A stretch of DNA of 64,000 nucleotides, from positions 126,852,001 through 126,916,000 of the forward strand of contig JBITNC010000001.1 of the NCBI GenBank assembly GCA_050084985.1. Direction: 5' to 3'. Shown here piece by piece: positions 60,635 through 64,000 of this stretch. Below the pieces are notes generated by a model. It was not told the DNA's origin. It saw only the letters and a program-made list of their open reading frames with translations, and made no database searches. Each line of letters begins with the position of its first letter. Position 1 is the first letter of the stretch. Made by a program: the position numbers and the translations under genes. This DNA comes from Nageia nagi. Lineage: Eukaryota; Pinophyta.

Positions 60635-62646
60635 GTTCGAGATGTTTTTGAGCCTCGAGGCAGATACCCTCAATTTTACAGGAGGGTAGAGATTTTTTAG
60701 ATCCTACCGATCATGCCTTTTTCAGGTCCATTGGTTTTGGCATGGGCCCATACATGGGTCGTATTCATTGGGACTATCCTCTATTAGCTGCATTATTAGA
60801 CAGATGGGATGCGATTACATGCACTTTTCATTTTTTGATAGGGGAGATGACTGTTACGGTAGAGGATATACACAAACTATACAGACTCCCTATTCATGGA
60901 CGGAGGATTTTACCTATAGTTGATAGAGTAGGAGCTCTACCTACCGTTTCTTATTTGTATGGAGCTGATCGAGTTGATACTATTATTTTCGAGATTATTT
61001 CAGGGGGCATCAGATATTATCAGTATTGGCTAGAGGATCAGCAGAGGATGATCTGATTTTCATATTTGATGGGATTAGTTCAGTGTTATGCTCTCCCTGA
61101 TACTAGTGGCGGGAGGTTTCCGTGGTCATTATTACCTATCATTGCAGATATGATACGACACGGCACAGTGTACGCTTGGGCACCCACATTATTGGCCCAA
61201 ATTTACAGAGAGCTATTCTTCTATTCGCAGGGGCATAGGGCCTCTTTATCAGTCACCGTTACATTACAGGCATGGGCCTACGAGCATATTGCTGTGGCTC
61301 ATCCTTCAGGATTACTGATACCTGGATTTGATAGCCTCTCAGATTATGTGGTCGGTATAGTTAGATGGCTGAGGACTATTATATTCGCCCATCAGATGGA
61401 GTTCATCAAGATGTGGGGTATTACCATCACATGCTTAGTCACTTGGTTCCTGATCAAGTGAGATTTAGACCTTACCGCTCATATCCTGTATGGAGAGAGC
61501 TCATAGCCGAGCTTACTGGCATCCGTCAGCCACGTGTTCTGAGTGGTCGTAGGGTAGATTTTCTAGAGTACTTTCATTTTGAGCGAGTGCACCGTCAGTT
61601 TGGTTTGATTCAGGATGTGCCTACCCCAGCAGTGCCGTACCAAAGGGAGGGTACTATTCCAGTCGAGGGTGTACAACCACTAGTTTATGCAGAGCCAGAT
61701 CCTGCTCAGGAGGAGGGACCATTAGAGGATGATATTGGAGAGGATGATGTAGGAGTGTTTGAGGCTTTCAGATCTAGGTGGGAGGAGGAAAATGATGGCA
61801 TAGGGAGTCGACGGGTGCATCGATGCATCGATGTTACCGATGAGACGGGTGTAGCAGCAGCAGATGGAGAGGTAGGCATGGAGCCTACCGGAGCGGTAGT
61901 CGCATGAGATGAGGCTACGGGTGAGGAGGTTATGGTGGATGCTCCTGAGGAGTTAGCTCCTGAGGAGGAGGCTATAGGTGTTGGTGAGGAGGGAACTACC
62001 CCAGCAAATACACACAGAGTCGGGGAGGCTCCTACTACTCAGGTACCTAGCATTGATACTTTGCTAGGAGACATTTATGAGTTGAGACACCAGTTAGCAT
62101 AGGCACACTCATGCATGTACAGATACAGAGCTGAGTGGGATAGATATAAACATGAGAGAGATGAGGCCCGTTCTTCTCTACAGGGAGCTCAGGCTCATCA
62201 GTTTGGTACAACATCAGCTTCTAGAGGTGAGCCTTCAGTTGTCCACTATGGTATTTATCAACAACGGGATTTTTATAGCAGTATAGTATAGTCATGGCTG
62301 ACAAGGGTTCCAGTTTTTACTCTGGGGGCTCAGTATCCTATACCTCCAATAGTTATATACCCATAGACATATCAGCTTATCAGGCAGAGAGCAGTGTACA
62401 TGGCACGATTGGATCACCTAGCAGGACTCAGAGGTCTCGAGGTCTTTCTAGCAGGAGTGGTACACCTTGGGCATCTCCTTTAGGGGCTATTGGTTCAGTC
62501 GAGTTACGAGAGGCTTAGCGTCCAGGTAGTCCTACAAGGTTTGCAGGTACTACTCCTACAGGTCAGAGCATCAGAGATACTGATGGATGGTAGAAGACGA
62601 CCTAGCAGTCCTAGCAGACCAGGCAGTGGTTGGGGTAGTCCATGAG

Positions 62647-63120
62647 GATATTCTTTTTGTGATGTTATCTTTCCATATGCTTATTGTACCTATGTATTTT
62701 ATTTGATGATGATGTTAGGATGGTCGTTTGCTGGACTGTTATGATGTATAGGTGGACCTTTGATATTCATTATATGATATATGATGTTATGATGACTTTC
62801 ATTTTATATGTGAATGGGTATGATATGATGTTAGGTAGCTCATAATCATCTTTTAATCACTTGATGATGAATGGATGTTAATGATAGATGTAATCTCAAA
62901 ATGTATGATGTATGGTTTTGAGGCTATCTTTTTTATGATGATACAATATATATCAACAAATTAATTTGATGATGTTATCAATCCTCAAAAGCAGTTTAAT
63001 AATAGGTATGAGTGAACAAATGAGTCTAAGATAAGTTATTTAAGGACATAATTTTATTATATTTTTGCGGAATCAGATGCATCATTTTCCGCACTTGGCA
63101 ATTTTACAATAAACATAAAT
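62647..63120. other. Non-coding spacer after the PMD ORF
   Basis: Rich in GATGATG/TATGATG runs with no coding capacity that I can support. Confidence 0.4.
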
Positions 63121-63522
63121 GACATGGCAAACTAATGACTTAGGGATGTATGAACATTAACTTTATCTTGGTTAGGGAACAATAATATAATCATTCTTAT
63201 CCTTCCCAAAGAAAAGCAATTTTAATAATGTTCAAAGGTAATGGATAACAGTAGAATGGATTGACATGACACACCAATGACTTAAGTATGTATGAACATT
63301 AACTTTATCTTGGTTAGGGGAAGATAATATAATCATTCTTATCCTTTCCAAAGAAAAGCAATTTTAATAATGTTCAAGAGTAATGGATAACTGATATGAC
63401 ACACCAATGGCTTAAGGATGTATGAACATTAACTTTATCTTGGTTAGGGGAACGATAATATAATCATTCTTATCCTTTCCAAAGAAAAGCAATTTTAATA
63501 ATGTTCAAAGGTAATGGATAAC
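63121..63522. repeat. Tandem array of a ~130-bp unit, three copies
   Basis: Copies start near 63121, 63263 and 63393, and a fourth begins at ~63523 but diverges. Each holds gtatgaacattaactttatc, then attcttatcctt and aaagaaaagcaattttaata. The first copy is slightly longer (about 142 bases). The copies are nearly identical, so the expansion is recent relative to the decayed ORFs. Confidence 0.9.
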
Positions 63523-63950
63523 TGATATGTCTTAACAAAACTACACAAGTGATTCTAAACACAAAACAATATGCAATTTATGACAAAAGATTAGGTGATT
63601 TTAGCTTAACAACCAAGTTTATTACAACACCTACCTTATCTTTCTTTGTTTCCAGATCTAATAACCTAAGATGATACCAAACAATATTGTTATATGCTGA
63701 TAAGAGAATTAAAAAACTCCAGTGTGTGCAGTGAGATTCATTTCCCTTCTTAGATCATTTGAGATGAAATATCCTAGATACATCAATAAGCTAGTCTATC
63801 CATATGAAACGTATAGAGGTCCATAGGGAAGAAGGTCGCTAACCAAAATGGACATATCGCCACTCATAAGGTATGCCCCATTGCCAGACAGGCGTCCATA
63901 GCCCCGATGAGGATTAACCCCTCGATCTCAATATATCCCAAGAATCTTTG
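63523..63950. other. Unassigned sequence at the right edge
   Basis: A GC-richer patch (63.80-63.93 kb) has some minus-strand open codons but no domain that I recognise. It would be internal to element E if that element is real. Confidence 0.35.
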
Positions 63951-64000
63951 TAGCACTCTTTCTCTTTCTCTCTTTTTTTTTTTCTCTTTTCTCTTTCTCT
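63951..64000. repeat. Pyrimidine-rich low-complexity tract
   Basis: CTTT/CTCT repeats with an 11-base T-run, running off the window edge. Confidence 0.9.

Larger units (their letters stand above)
60235..62646 (+). pseudogene. Plant mobile domain (PMD) ORF, antisense within element E
   Basis: Exon 1 starts at the ATG at 60235 (MPPCRHSARRSRPIREE) and ends at 60285 before GTAGGG. The acceptor at 60634 leads to VRDVFEPRGRYPQFYRRV. The PMD is clear: HWDYPLLAALLDRWD, TCTFHFLIGEMTVTVEDI, LYRLPIHGR, then LMGLVQCYALPDTSGGRFPW and AWAPTLLAQIYRELFFYS, and finally RPYRSYPVWRELIA and RRVDFLEYFHFERVHRQFGL. A frameshift lies near 60700, a TGA at 61054-61056 before FSYLMG, another frameshift near 61.37 kb, and stops from 61907 on. 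An acidic, low-complexity tail (EEAIGVGEEG) and a short helix follow. PMD proteins occur both as host MAIN/MAIL genes and in transposons; the TE setting and decay favour the latter here. Confidence 0.8.

Overview
This is a stretch of plant nuclear DNA: AT-rich, made mostly of decayed LTR retrotransposons nested inside each other, with one host-type gene near the left end. The RING-H2 protein with a plant CIP8-like layout, the chromovirus, the Ty1/copia element, the DUF4283 relic and the plant mobile domain (PMD) ORF all point to a seed plant. The size and age of the Ty3/gypsy copies suggest a large, slowly purged genome such as a gymnosperm, but that is an inference; no species can be named from the sequence.

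Layout. 1-4.05 kb: no gene seen. 4.05-6.3 kb (minus): RING-H2 ubiquitin ligase gene, with a one-base frameshift inside the RING and likely UTR introns. 6.3-8.67 kb: no gene. 8677-35317 (minus): Ty3/gypsy element A, with ~1.9 kb LTRs and imperfect 5-bp target duplications (GTAAC/ATAAC). A chromodomain-bearing gypsy element C (14221-19876) and a Ty1/copia element D (22826-28158, exact ATGCC duplication) sit inside it, along with a smaller insert at ~32-33.1 kb. 35.3-39.9 kb: no gene. 39.9-40.45 plus 54.1-54.5 kb: a DUF4283-like relic split by Ty3/gypsy element B (40447-54098, minus, CCTAC duplication). B belongs to the same family as A and shows what A looked like before C and D landed. 56.0-57.35 kb (minus): an unrecognised decayed ORF. 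58.37-59.49 kb: a probable LTR of a further minus-strand element that runs off the right edge. It carries a decayed PMD ORF in antisense (60.2-62.6 kb), clusters of a CpG-rich 20-bp repeat, and a ~130-bp tandem array.

The most interesting object is the A/B family. Read in its own direction, its order is gag, protease, an extra archaeal-type RNase H, reverse transcriptase, (RNase H), integrase, and then a long sense-strand extra ORF of about 1,220 codons before the 3' LTR. The extra RNase H lies before the reverse transcriptase, whereas in the well-known plant Tat elements it follows the reverse transcriptase/RNase H. The extra ORF is kept in both copies, looks like a globular N-terminal half followed by a coiled-coil C-terminal half, and matches no family I recognise. 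Every retroelement ORF here is broken by stops and frameshifts, so nothing in the window looks able to move by itself.
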